This document shows positions 1 through 10,804 of a stretch of DNA of 22,624 nt, piece after piece (the first letter of the stretch is position 1; every line of letters begins with the position of its first letter). The notes under the pieces are model-generated. The model made no database searches, was not told where the DNA came from, and worked only from the letters and a program-made list of their open reading frames with translations. Source of the DNA: Funneliformis mosseae (Eukaryota; Glomeromycota; Glomeromycetes; Glomerales; Glomeraceae); the NCBI GenBank assembly GCA_910592005.1, contig CAJVPP010001120.1:1-22624 (forward strand), in the 5' to 3' direction. The position numbers and the translations under genes are program-made.

Positions 1-1259
1 TGTGATACAGAATTTTAAAAAACGTATACAAAACTTATTTATAATAATGAAAAAACGTATGCAAATTTTTTATAGGGTAATATTAGCATATCTGTTATGA
101 AATTTATGTTTTAAACAATACAATCAATTACTAAACCTGTAGAAATAAAGATCATAATTTTCTAATAGGTAACTAATTCTAAGGGTGTATTTAATCTATC
201 TAACTGATTCAAATAATACAATAAGAGCAGGACAACTTGCATAGAGGGTAGATTTAATTTATAAGGTAAAATATAGTTTATAATCAGCCTAAATTAGTAT
301 AATCTAAAACTATAGGCATCTTAAAAAAATAAAATAAAATTTATTATAAAATAAAGGTTATAAAATATTATGTTAATATAAAATGAGCAATTAATTCATT
401 CAATTAAATGATTTAACATTAAATAGTTAAATAGTTAAAAAATATCTAATTTCTTATGATTTATTATTTTAATTTCAGATCTGAAATAGTATGATATTAA
501 AAATAGATATGTATAAATAAATTGGATATAAAACAATTTATAATTATAAAATAAAATTTCATTAACAACTGTTTAAATTATATAAAATTTATTTTTCTGG
601 ATCTTACAATTAAAATGGTTCTTCATTTTATAAACTCCCAAATTTAAATATTATTTTTTTTTTAAAAAAATGACAAATTAGCTGTAATATTATGCAAAAT
701 TTAGAAACAATTATATTATTAAAAGAAATATGAATTTATATGCAGCTCGAAATTGTCCATTTTTATATGAATCAATTTTTTTTTGGGTCTAAAACATATA
801 GAAAAAATCTTTTACATAGTACATTACAATTAAAATAGTTCATGCATTTAAATTCTACAAATTAAAACAACTAACTTGCTTTAAAATTTATATAAAATTT
901 AAAAAATAATTATACTAATATGTATAAATTATGTTATTATAAAAATTTGGATCGGGCGGTCGCGACTGTACAAATTTTGATCAAACAAAATAAATGCTAG
1001 AATCTTTCCAAATTTATTCAAATCACAATTCAGTTACATTGCAGATTTGAATGTCTAACACTTTCCGTATACCTCGGCACTTATAACATTTACATGCAGA
1101 TCTAGAAATCAAGAACGAAATATTTAAGACCCGTAATTTATAAATTCCAACTCCTCATCACTTTCTTTTATTCATAATTAAAAGTAATAACAGTATTTAC
1201 ATCATTAAAATATCTGATATTCTAAAGATTGGAAATATTACAATTTTTTCAATTTTACT
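1..1259. other. AT-rich upstream non-coding region
   Basis: No gene was recognised here. The DNA is strongly AT-rich with poly-A and poly-T runs. Near the left edge a short motif beginning AAAAACGTAT recurs at about 17-40 and 51-75. Segments around 603-655 and 824-875 also look like diverged copies of one another, sharing TTACAATTAAAAT. The last 250 bases before the EDE1 start are less AT-rich and probably carry its 5' untranslated region and promoter. The only clearly GC-rich patch is at 948-966. Confidence 0.5.
948..985. promoter_or_regulatory. GC-rich patch upstream of EDE1, possible promoter element
   Basis: A short run contains GGGCGG followed by the palindrome TCGCGA (959-964), in a region otherwise almost pure A/T. 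It is flanked by near-identical direct repeats, AAATTTGGATC and AAATTTTGATC. It lies about 300 bp upstream of the proposed EDE1 start codon, so it could be a core promoter or transcription-factor site. It could equally be a border remnant of a dispersed repeat. The position is suggestive only; there is no direct evidence of function. Confidence 0.25.
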
Positions 1260-4200
1260 ATGGAACATACTCAAAGATATAAGAGCAAGGGTATGTGAAG
1301 AAAAATTTAACTTTTTTCAAGTCAATACCAGATAAAAAATGCTTTATAATGTAGCAAGTCAATATATCATTCAAGAGTAGCTGATAAGTTCTCCATTTGT
1401 TTAAAAAAAAAAGGACCAGGAATTATTCTTACTCCTGAAGAAAAGCACGTATATAGCCAACTTTTTCAAGCTGCTGACGAGGATAAAAAAGATGTGATTA
1501 CTGGAACAAATGCCGTTAAATTTTTTGGGAAATCTGGCTTGCCTGCACAAGTATTGAGCCAAGTATGTAGTATAAAATTCAATGTTTTATTATTTTTAAT
1601 TTAATCATTGTTAATTAGAATTTCTTTTGTGTTTCTTTTTAGATCTGGCAAATCGCTGATAGTGAAAATCAGGGCTTTTTGACTAAACAAACCTTTAGCG
1701 TCGCAATAAAATTAATTGCTCAAGCTCAAAATGGCAAATCATTCGATCCGGCAAACATTAACGCTGGTAAATAAGAATATAGATGAATAATTTACTTAAG
1801 TGTATCTATTATAATGTTTTTTCCTGTGTTTTACATACAGACGTACCCCTCCCTCGGTTTGAAGGTGTCTATGTTGAACCGTATCAAAAGTTCAGTGGAC
1901 CAGATATAGCAACTAATAATATAATTACAAATGAAGATCGCGAAAAATATAAAGCCATGTTTTATAAACTCAAACCAGTAAATGGCATTTTAGATGGTGA
2001 TTATCATTCTTTCACAAACGTAATAAATGTTATATAACTATATAACCATTTTTAAAATTTACTATTTTAATATTTAATTTCAGGCGAAAAGGCTAGAGAC
2101 ATATTTATGAGATCGAAATTATCTGTTGAAAAGCTTAGTCAAATTTGGTATTTTATTTTAGTGTAAACACATGGAATCTCTTTTATTTTTTCATTATAAT
2201 TGTATATTAATTTATATAATTACCAAGGACTTTGGCTGACACAAAACGCCGCGGACAATTGGATTTGCCAGAGTTCATAATTGCTATGTCTTTGATACAA
2301 CAATCCATGAATGATATAACCAAAACACTTCCTACTGAACTCCCAAGTGGATTTTACGAAATGGCATCAGGAATAGTTAAAAGTAGCCCAGCTTCGCCAA
2401 AATCTCCACCTTTTTTTGCTAGACATGTGGCAGCTTCAGCTGGTTCACCTAGATCAGGACAATCTCCTGTTATCGGACATGCTTCATTAAATTCAAATAT
2501 AACGACGTCACAGGATAATTCCTGGGATGTAACTGAAAAAGATAAGGAATCATATGATCGGTTTTTTGATACTCTCGATGAAAAGAAGAGAGGCTTTCTC
2601 ACAGGTTTTTATGTTAATATTTATAGATGTTAATAATATTTTTTTTTTTTTTGAAAATGATTTTAATTATTGAAAATATATCAGGTGCCGAGGCAGCCAA
2701 TTTCTTTATGAAATCTAATTTGACTCCAGAACAGTTGGCTCAAATATGGTATCTTCATTGATTGTATTTCTTTAAAAATTAATTCATTGTAAGATTTATA
2801 AAATTTATTTGAGCTTATTTTAAAGGGACCTTGCGGATGTTAATAAATCTGGTCGACTTAATCGAGATGAATTTGCTGTTGCTATGTATTTAATTAATAA
2901 AAAACTGACGGGTAATCCACTACCTGCAAGTTTACCGAGGAGCCTAATCCCACCATCAATGCGATCTATATCTGGTAACCTTTGACACTTAAATTTATAT
3001 TTTATTATTGCATTTACAAGGCCTAATTATTGTTTTTTCTCACTCACACACCACACATACATATCCCGAGTAAAGCAAGCCCATTTGCTGATTTAAAACG
3101 AGCGTCAACTATAGTTACTGCTGGTAACAATAACCTTGGAACATCAAGTAGATCGCATGCTGCTTCTTCTCAATTAAGCGATTCTGATTTATTTTTTGAT
3201 TCATCACATCATGTTGCCTCACCTAGTCCATTTTTTTCAAGTACTTCTCAGAGTAAGCATTTATTTATCTTGTTTAAAGAGATTTTAGTTTATAATTAAG
3301 TGATCACTTTCATTCATAATTAAAAAACAGATATTGATACAGCTGTAAGCGAAATCGATCTACTTGGTGACACCGATATAAATACTAAGGTGGCACTTGA
3401 AAGCGGTGAAATAAAAAATTACAAATTACAATACGATAATTTAAACAATGCGGCTTCCGAGCTCAAAATCAATCGGGAAAACATGGAATCTAATATGTCT
3501 GTATTGGCTACACAAAAGCAAGATATGATAATACAGATTTCACATATCCGTACATTATATGAATCAGAAAATAAAGCTATGAGAGAAGTCAAAGCTAAAT
3601 ATGATTTGGAACATGAAAGTGTTGAAAAGGTCAGACAGGAACTTTTAGATGCAGAGAAAATACTTAAAGCGTTACAACTCGAAAGAGAGCAATTACAAAT
3701 AAATATTCAAAAGGACCGGGATGAAACACTTGATATTGTGAGAAGGATGAGATTCGCAGAAGAAGAAACCGTGACCATTAAAGCTGAGATAGAAAAGCTC
3801 AAAAAAGATGAAAGACAACAAAAAGGACGACTTGCTATAAATAGGAAACAATTAATTGCTGCTGAGGGAGATAAAGAAAAGTTATCCAAAACCTTGCAAA
3901 GTTTTGAAGATAAAGACTACTCATCACAAGATGCAAATGATCATCCATTTAGTACTGGGGTATTTACATCTCAAGCATTTAATCAATCAAATACCTCACA
4001 ATCGTCGGGAAATGATTTCAATGAATCGGGTAGCCTTCAAAAATTATCCAATCATAGTCATCATGGTTCTTTATCTTCATTAAGTGGATTTGGTGTAAAA
4101 AGATCCACTTCAAATGCATCCATTGCCTCCAATTCAACGTTAGGAACTTCAAGCATCAAATCGGCACCTTTGAATATTACTAAATCAGATGAACCTTCCT

Positions 4201-5540
4201 TTGATAAACCTGCAACTGTATCAAGTTCTAAACCTACTGAATTTGAGAATCTTTTTAGTGATCAATTATTAAGTGCATCAAAAGAGGTTACATTTACTGC
4301 TAATGTTGCAGAAAACAATAACGTTGCAAATCCCTTTGATTCTATCTTCAAGGATCCTTTTGGTGGGCTTGATAACGATAAATCTATTCAAAAAAACGAT
4401 GAAAGTGTACCACAACAAAACATAGTTAAAGAAATTGAAAAAACTGAAACCGATCCATTTGCATCATTTTCAAACATGAACAATACACCAGCATCTGGAA
4501 AGTCAGGTTTTGATTCAACTTTTCCTTCTACATTTGCCGTGTCAAATTCTGATAATTTAAGTTCTGATTCATTTACGAAGGAATTTCCTACTTTGGAAGA
4601 AATTGAAGCTTCTGTAACATCTAATTTGGGATTTGATAATGATTTTACTAGTTTCAAAACTAATACCGACGAGAATTTATCGAATCAGAATAATTTGTTT
4701 GAGAGCAATAGTTCAATTCAAAATGAGAAAGCCGAAATTATAAATGAAAATAAAAGGGAATCTCAAGAATCTATACCAGTAAATAATGTAGAATTAGGAA
4801 TTAAGAATGATATCAAAGATACGAGTAATATTTCTAATAAGGAATCCGAATTTCCTTTCGCTATAGTTTCTGATTCAGGAGAATCACACGAGACTATTCC
4901 ACCAGTTCAAGATGCTGAAACTTGGGTTGCTATAGAAAGATCTGCTACAAATACTGCTACACCACAGGATGATTTTGATGCAGCCTTTGGTGATTTAACT
5001 GAAGCCAAAGTTACCAAAACTCCACCTATACAGTTTGATGCTGGACTTGATGATGGGGATTTTGAAGAAGATGTTAATTTTACCTTTGATGTTCCTTCAA
5101 CCCCCGCAACCCTTAATAACACTGCCACAGCCTTAACAACTGATGGTTTTTCGAGATCATCTACAAAGGATTTTGATAAAACATTTGATGATTTTGATCC
5201 ATTTTCACCTCTTGCGGTGGCTTCTAACAAGCCTAAATCTAATTTGGATGCAGCTTTTGGTGATATTTCTACTCAACCACCTAAATTAAATTCTGATATT
5301 GGTTTTGACGATGCCTTTGCGGAACTTATTCCATCTTCTAATACTGATAACCAATCCACTGCATTATCAACAGCATCTCAAAAAAATTTACAGTTTACTG
5401 GGGTGGCTTCAGATGATATTGATGATGTAAAACGACTTTTAGATTTTGGTTATTCCAGAGATAAAGTTATTGATGCTCTTGAACGCAATAATTATGATTT
5501 TGAAAAATCAGTTAATTTTCTGGTCGATAATTGTTCATAG
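1260..5540 (+). CDS. EDE1: EDE1-like EH-domain endocytic scaffold (Eps15 family), 10 exons, 1177 aa
   Basis: The encoded protein has the layout of yeast Ede1: three N-terminal EH domains (about residues 26-110, 142-225 and 285-378), a long coiled coil (about 462-632), a low-complexity acidic region, and a C-terminal UBA domain (about 1136-1177) with the hydrophobic DFGY loop. Each EH domain keeps the conserved QIW motif that forms the NPF-peptide pocket, and EH3 has a canonical calcium loop (DVNKSG...DEF). In this family the EH domains bind NPF-bearing adaptors, the coiled coil oligomerises, and the UBA binds ubiquitin, so the protein nucleates clathrin-mediated endocytic sites at the plasma membrane. 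The tail carries one NPF (775-777) and three DPF motifs (783, 816, 1064). The model is shorter than yeast Ede1 (about 1380 aa). Exon 1 is the least certain part; everything from EH1 onward is strongly supported. Confidence 0.93.
1260..5540 (+). other. EDE1: Exon-intron structure of the EDE1-like gene
   Basis: Proposed exons: 1260-1290, 1381-1562, 1643-1766, 1841-1996, 2084-2147, 2228-2604, 2685-2748, 2826-2974, 3076-3252 and 3331-5540. Together they are 3534 nt, an exact multiple of three. All nine introns are GT-AG and 74-101 nt long. The first exon (10 codons plus one base) is inferred from an ATG at 1260 followed by a good GTATGT donor. The downstream reading frame has a stop at 1347 and no ATG before EH1, so an upstream coding exon is required. 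Alternative in-frame acceptors after 1377 or after the A-run at 1413 would drop or add only a few residues. The intron 8 acceptor (AAAG before 3076) has no pyrimidine tract but is the only one found that keeps frame. Confidence 0.82.
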
Positions 5541-6846
5541 AATCATTTTGTTTAAATTTCTAAGTTATTAAATATTATTACGATAATATAAAAAAATATT
5601 ACTATATATAATATGCAAATTTCATTTTAAATATTTAAATTCATTTCATTCAAACAACATTATTTATAAATAAAATTTTATGGACAAAATTTTATCATCT
5701 AATTTTGAAAATTTGAAATTTGAATAATTCTTCTCGTGCCTGTACGCTTGCTCTAATTACATAAATTTGTCATCTAGGGTTTTCATCTTTATGCAATTGC
5801 AGGTCGTATATAGATGAGTATGATCAATTCATTTTACGCGTTAAAATTTGGTGAAATGAACGATCATGAATATTTCAAAGAAAAGTCAAAAGATGAATCA
5901 ATCATTATACATATGAATACGAAAATTAAAAATTACGAGTTCTAGATATCAAATACAAACCATCGCTGACAAATGTATTTCAACTTTAAGAGCGAATTAA
6001 GTGATTTGATTTTCAAGGACCTAAAAACAAGCGATAAGTATAATTTATAATAAAACTCGATATGATTTATTTAAATATTTTTTATATTTATTATTCAGAT
6101 ATACAGTATATATATTTTTTTTATTATCAAAAAGTAATTTAATTTTATTATAGCTAGTTTAATAATGTATTATAAATGAAAATAGGTTTTGAGAATTTTA
6201 AAGGATTTAATTTTTGAAGATACTCTTTGTTGGAATAGATAATACCTATTATTCAACTTTTTGATGTTTTTAAACATTCTTTTAGGATCCTTTTGTTTGT
6301 TATTCTTATCTGTTATAATTCAAAATTTATCAAAGATTTCTTTTGAAACTTCAAAATAAAGTCCAATTATTTCTTATAATATTTATCAAATACTTTATTT
6401 AATAGAATGATCTTTTGATATGATTAATTGAAATAACAATCTGGTATTATTATAAATTTATAGCAGAAAAATTGGATTTATCAGACAGATATAATGAATT
6501 GTTCTTTATTATAAAAGAATGCTATATAATTATTTGTAATAATAATATTTTTTATAAAAAAATTTAAAAGTGATATATAAATTGCATTTTTTAAATATTT
6601 AATAAAATTAAATTTTAGACTTTTTTTTTTATTTTTAGTAATTTTTTTATTAAAAATTAAAATCATTATTGAATCATTATATTTTAAGAAATATCTCTTA
6701 TAATTTATAATTTAAAGATATTAAGATTAAATATATATTTTAAAATATTAAAACTTTCATTTCTATAATATTGAAAGTTTATTATATTTTATCTTTTTCA
6801 TATTTAGATATATTTGTTTTATAATGAGTTAAATGAAATTTTAATA
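5541..6846. other. EDE1 3' flank and AT-rich intergenic DNA
   Basis: An AATAAA lies at 5669-5674, about 130 bp past the EDE1 stop. It may serve as its polyadenylation signal, though such hexamers are common by chance in DNA this AT-rich. From about 5730 to 6050 the composition is less extreme and includes a 43-codon ATG-initiated open frame at 5814-5945. That frame encodes no domain I recognise and may be a decayed gene fragment. From about 6060 onward the sequence becomes almost pure A/T with no gene. Confidence 0.5.
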
Positions 6847-7022
6847 TACAGTCAACTCTTATTATAGCGAACTCTTGTTATAACGAATTTTTTGAACAAA
6901 TATAATAAAAATACTCTTGTTATAGCGAATTGGCCAATCAAATCTCTTAAAATCTTCACTATAGCCTTATAGCAAAGTTGAGGTCTAGGACATAGAGTTC
7001 GTTATAACAAGAGTTGACTGTA
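6847..7022. mobile_element. Miniature inverted-repeat element, pogo/Tigger-like termini
   Basis: A 172-bp segment (6849-7020) begins CAGTCAACTCTT and ends with the reverse complement AAGAGTTGACTG. It is flanked on both sides by TA, the target-site duplication of Tc1/mariner-superfamily elements. The terminal inverted repeats match over about 27 nt with two mismatches. The terminal sequence resembles pogo/Tigger-type elements, whose ends typically start CAGT and contain TTATAGCGAA-like blocks. The left half carries three related 16-nt subterminal repeats (starting at 6856, 6872 and 6914; form CTCTTGTTATAGCGAA). No transposase is encoded, so it is a non-autonomous element that would depend on a transposase supplied elsewhere. 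Confidence 0.85.
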
Positions 7023-7136
7023 ATTACATTTTCTTTAATATAAATAAGCAATTTTTCAATATTTTTTAAAGTTTTTTTAATTCAATATAAAGTAATTATA
7101 ATAATTTTTTTTTTTATTATTTCTTAAATTGTAAAG
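7023..7136. other. AT-rich spacer
   Basis: Almost pure A/T between the 172-bp miniature element and the next repeat. I see no gene or signal in it. Confidence 0.5.
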
Positions 7137-7745
7137 CAGGCAAATTTTTTTATAAACATAAAAAAAAGTATTAAATTTTTAATAAAATATAAAATATTAA
7201 TATTAATAATATAATTATTATATAAAAAAAATAATTTAATATATATTTTATCAATTTTATTAGAAAAAAATTAAGTTATTAAAAGTTTTTTAAATAATTT
7301 AATGTTTAAAATTAAGTTTTAAAAAATTTATTATAATATTATTTAAAAATTTTTTTAAATTCATATGTTTATAAACTAATTGAATCATTTTACTATTAAT
7401 AAAAACATAAATTTCTTAGTAAATTATAAAAATTGTAATAATTAAAGTTATTCTTTATGATAAATTTTATAATATTTTATTATAATTAATATTGCTAAAA
7501 GGAAATGTTAATAAGATGGTTAAAGGTCAATGATAAAATCTTTTTAATTTAAAATTTTTTTTAAAAATTACAAATTTTTAGCTTATAAGTAGTCTTAAAT
7601 TATTTATATATAATTAAAAATAAAATTTACTATAATATATATATATTTATAAAATTAATTAAAAAAAGAATTTTTTTAAATTTTAATTTTTCATAAAAAT
7701 AAATAAAAAGGGAATTTATAGTAAATAAGTAGGAAAATTTGTCTG
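7137..7745. mobile_element. AT-rich inverted-terminus repeat, copy 1 (609 bp)
   Basis: This segment starts CAGGCAAATT and ends with the near reverse complement AATTTGTCTG. Inside, it aligns over most of its length with 10292-10804 in the same orientation. The clearest shared core is 7441-7545 against 10582-10685, by eye well over 80 percent identical. It has short inverted termini, no coding capacity and an extremely AT-rich interior, so it is best read as an old non-autonomous DNA element (MITE-like). It carries roughly 100 bp more than copy 2 after the conserved core. The exact termini are uncertain because the flanks are also A/T. Confidence 0.6.
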
Positions 7746-9052
7746 TAAATCTTTACAGTTTAAGGGATAATATTATTTAAAAATTGTATTTATAAATTAT
7801 ATTTTAATACATTATCAATTTTATAATAATATTTAATTATTATTTTTTAATTATTATAAGATATATAACTTTGCAGTATTTTAAATAATTTATAATGATA
7901 TGAAAAGTATAATAATAATTATTTTATCAAAATTCTGAAAAATTTATTTTAGTAGTATATATTAACAAGTTATAATAATTATTAATTAAGAATTATAATT
8001 AAATATATTCATAAAATTCAAATAATTATCAAAATAATATTTTTTAAGATTTTAAAAATAATAATAAATATTATAATTATTATTTGAATTTTCTTTTATA
8101 ATATAGATAAATATATCAATTTTTTTCTTTATATTATATTAATAATAAATATTTTTCATATTTAATAAAGATTAAGCATTTTTTACTTCAGTTAACAATA
8201 ATTAAGCTTTTATTATAAATTATATTATAAAATTCAGAACTCAGTTGAGACATAAAATAATATAATTTTTATAAAAATTTTATTTGTAACTGAAAATGTA
8301 AAATTATTTACTAATATGTATTGGAAATTAGTTGATTAATCTATTAATCAATATTAATTATACTAAAATATTATGTTAAAAAATATATAAATATAAATAA
8401 AACTAATGATTAATAAAACTTAGTTCTATTGATAAATTTATAATAAATAAAATTACATTTTCAAATAGAGAGACTCTTACTTTATAAAAAAAAAATTAAT
8501 TAGTAATTAATAGATTAGATATCTTTTATAAAAGATTATGATAATAATAGATTATATTAAATGTTATAATATTATTTAATTGATCTATTATTAGAGATAA
8601 AGGTTAAGTTTAATTTTTAAGTATATTTAATAATATAAGTATAAAAGTTACTTGATCTAATAAGTTTTAGAGATTATTGTAATTATAGTAATAAAGTTTG
8701 ATTAAATATTAAAAATTTAAACTTTGATTTTATTCAGATCTCAATAGATATTAATAAGTTAAAATCCTAATAATTGATAATTATTATTATAATGAAAGTT
8801 AAAAGCTATATTATGTTAAATTAATTTTTATAAATACATTTTTTAATTATTTTTATACACTTAAAAAAAAAGTATTTTCTTATATATTAAATTATATATA
8901 TCTTTATATACTTTTCTAATAAAATAGTTTAAATTTTTAATTATATAAAATAATTTATTATTAGATTATTTAATAATATTATTTTCTTTTACTGATAATT
9001 TATATAGATTTTAACTAGCTGTTAACTTGATATTTTATAATAAAAGCAAATT

Positions 9053-9136
9053 ATATAATATCATACAAAATTTCTAAAAAGAAAATATTTTTTTAAGAAA
9101 TATTTTTCATTTTTGAAAATTTGTATAATGTTATAA
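9053..9136. repeat. Imperfect inverted repeat (hairpin)
   Basis: The left arm (about 9053-9094) and right arm (about 9095-9136) are approximate reverse complements across roughly 40 nt, sharing blocks such as ATACAAAATTTC, with almost no loop. It could form a long hairpin or be a tiny fold-back element. In A/T-only DNA some self-complementarity is expected, but the run here is longer than typical. Confidence 0.45.
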
Positions 9137-9250
9137 TATTAAATATTTTATTTATATATATATTCTAAATATAATTATTACATATGAATTTTTTTATTAT
9201 ATATATAGATTAAGTTTTAAAAAAAATTTTAAAAGTAATATTATAAAATA

Positions 9251-9296
9251 TAATAATATTATTAATATTTTAATAATAATATTATTAATATTTTAA
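9251..9296. repeat. Two-copy 23-bp tandem repeat
   Basis: The 21-nt block at 9251-9271 recurs exactly at 9274-9294, giving a 23-bp period. It is built only of A and T and is itself partly palindromic (AATATTATT). It is likely a simple slippage product. Confidence 0.6.
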
Positions 9297-10291
9297 TAAT
9301 TATAAATATTATATTTTAATGTAAATTGATAAATTACTAATTAAATTATATTTTGACAGATATAATTATTTTATTAATAATTTAAAATAAATGTTGAATT
9401 GGTGTAATTAATTTTTGACATTATTAAAATTAATTAGTACTAAAGTATAATAATAAAATTATTCTATTTTTTATTTTTATAGTTTCTTTGATTTTGAAAA
9501 ACTTTTATTTAGAAAATTAAGATTTAAAAAAATAAATAAAGAAAAAAAGTAAAAATGATTTTAATTAGTTAAAGTTGTAAATGATATATCAAATATTCAA
9601 AAAAAAATAAAATTAGTTTTTATTATTTTATTTTGTAAGTTTATTATTTATTTACTTTAAATTTTATTTTATATTTCTTTTTTATAAATTATTTATATTT
9701 TTCTTAAATTTCTTCAATTTTACTTTTACTTTTTTAATGATTTAAATATAAAGTTTAATAAGTATCTAATTTATTAATATTTGTTATTTTTTTAAAAAAT
9801 TTTAATTACTATAAAATTTAATATATAAGATATTTATTTTATTTATAAAATAATAAAATTAGAAGATTTTTTATATTATGTAATATTTAATTTCATTTAA
9901 AATAATAAAAAAGATATAATATTATTTTAAAAACTAATTATTAATGTATAATTTTTTCATCAATATTTTATTTATTATTTTTTAAAATAAAAATAAAAAT
10001 TTTAAGATTTATTATATTAAAATATATTTAGTTAATAAATTATAAATTTATTAAGCCTTTATAAGTTTTAAATATTTAAAATATATCAATATTTTCTATA
10101 TTATTTTATATTTATCTTTTTTTTTCTGTTTTATTTGATTTTTATTATTAATATTATTATCTTTTTTAATCTTTTTATATAGAATTTTATATATTAATGA
10201 TAATATCTATTTTATTTGTTTTGCAAAACATTTGTAATGAAAAGTATAATTATATATTAATATATTAATATTAATCTTTAGATTATTTAAT

Positions 10292-10804
10292 AGGCAAATT
10301 TATCTGCTAATTTAAAAAAATGTTAATTTTTTAATAAAATATTAAATATTAATTTAATAACATAATAATTATATTAAAAATATAGTTTAATATATATTAT
10401 TAATTTTATTAGAAGAAATTTTAAATTTATAATAAGTTTTTAAATAATTTAATTTTTAAACTTAAGTTTTAAAATTTTATTATAATAATTTTTAAAAATT
10501 TATATGTTTACAAACTAAATATATCACTTTATTACTAATAAAAGTTATAAAATTTCTTAATAAATCATAAAAATTATAATAATTAAAGTTATTTTTCATG
10601 GGTAATTTTATAATATTCTATTGTAATTAATATTGCTAAAAGTAAATGTTAATAAGATTGTCATAGGTCAATGATAAATTTTTAATAAAAATTTTTTAAA
10701 ATTACTTTGATATAATATATATTTATAAAATTAATTTAAAAAATTTTAATTTTTCATAAAGTAATCAGAAGGGAATTTTAGTAAATAAGCAGGTTAATTT
10801 GCCT
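10292..10804. mobile_element. AT-rich inverted-terminus repeat, copy 2 (513 bp)
   Basis: The segment starts AGGCAAATTTATCTGCTAAT. Its end (AAGCAGGTTAATTTGCCT) is nearly the reverse complement, giving inverted termini of about 20 nt. The interior aligns in direct orientation with 7137-7745, including the run TAATTAATATTGCTAAAAG that both copies share. It encodes nothing. It ends about 525 bp before the NTE1 start codon, so insertion here may have defined the upstream edge of the NTE1 promoter region. Confidence 0.65.

Larger units (their letters stand above)
7746..10291. other. Extremely AT-rich gene-free island
   Basis: About 2.5 kb of nearly pure A/T lies between the two copies of the inverted-terminus repeat. 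No open frame of convincing coding character, RNA gene or GC-rich signal was found. Local structure includes a tandem duplication of a 23-bp unit at 9251-9296 and an imperfect hairpin at 9053-9136. The region probably consists of decayed repeat DNA. Confidence 0.5.

Noticed and set aside
1783..2037. 84-codon open frame starting with ATG within the EDE1 region
   Set aside because: Its first part is intron sequence and its end runs into the next intron; the real exon is 1841-1996, defined by frame and EH-domain continuity.
4388..5230. Minus-strand open frames opposite the EDE1 tail
   Set aside because: These are shadows of the low-complexity acidic coding strand; no start context, domain or splice support.
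6481..6666. 61-codon minus-strand frame rich in Ile, Asn and Lys
   Set aside because: Composition is that of random near-pure A/T DNA; no coding signature.
7137..10804. LTR retrotransposon with the two direct repeats as LTRs
   Set aside because: The repeats carry inverted termini of another type, lack TG...CA ends, differ in length, and the 2.5 kb between them shows no retroelement coding or primer-binding remnants.
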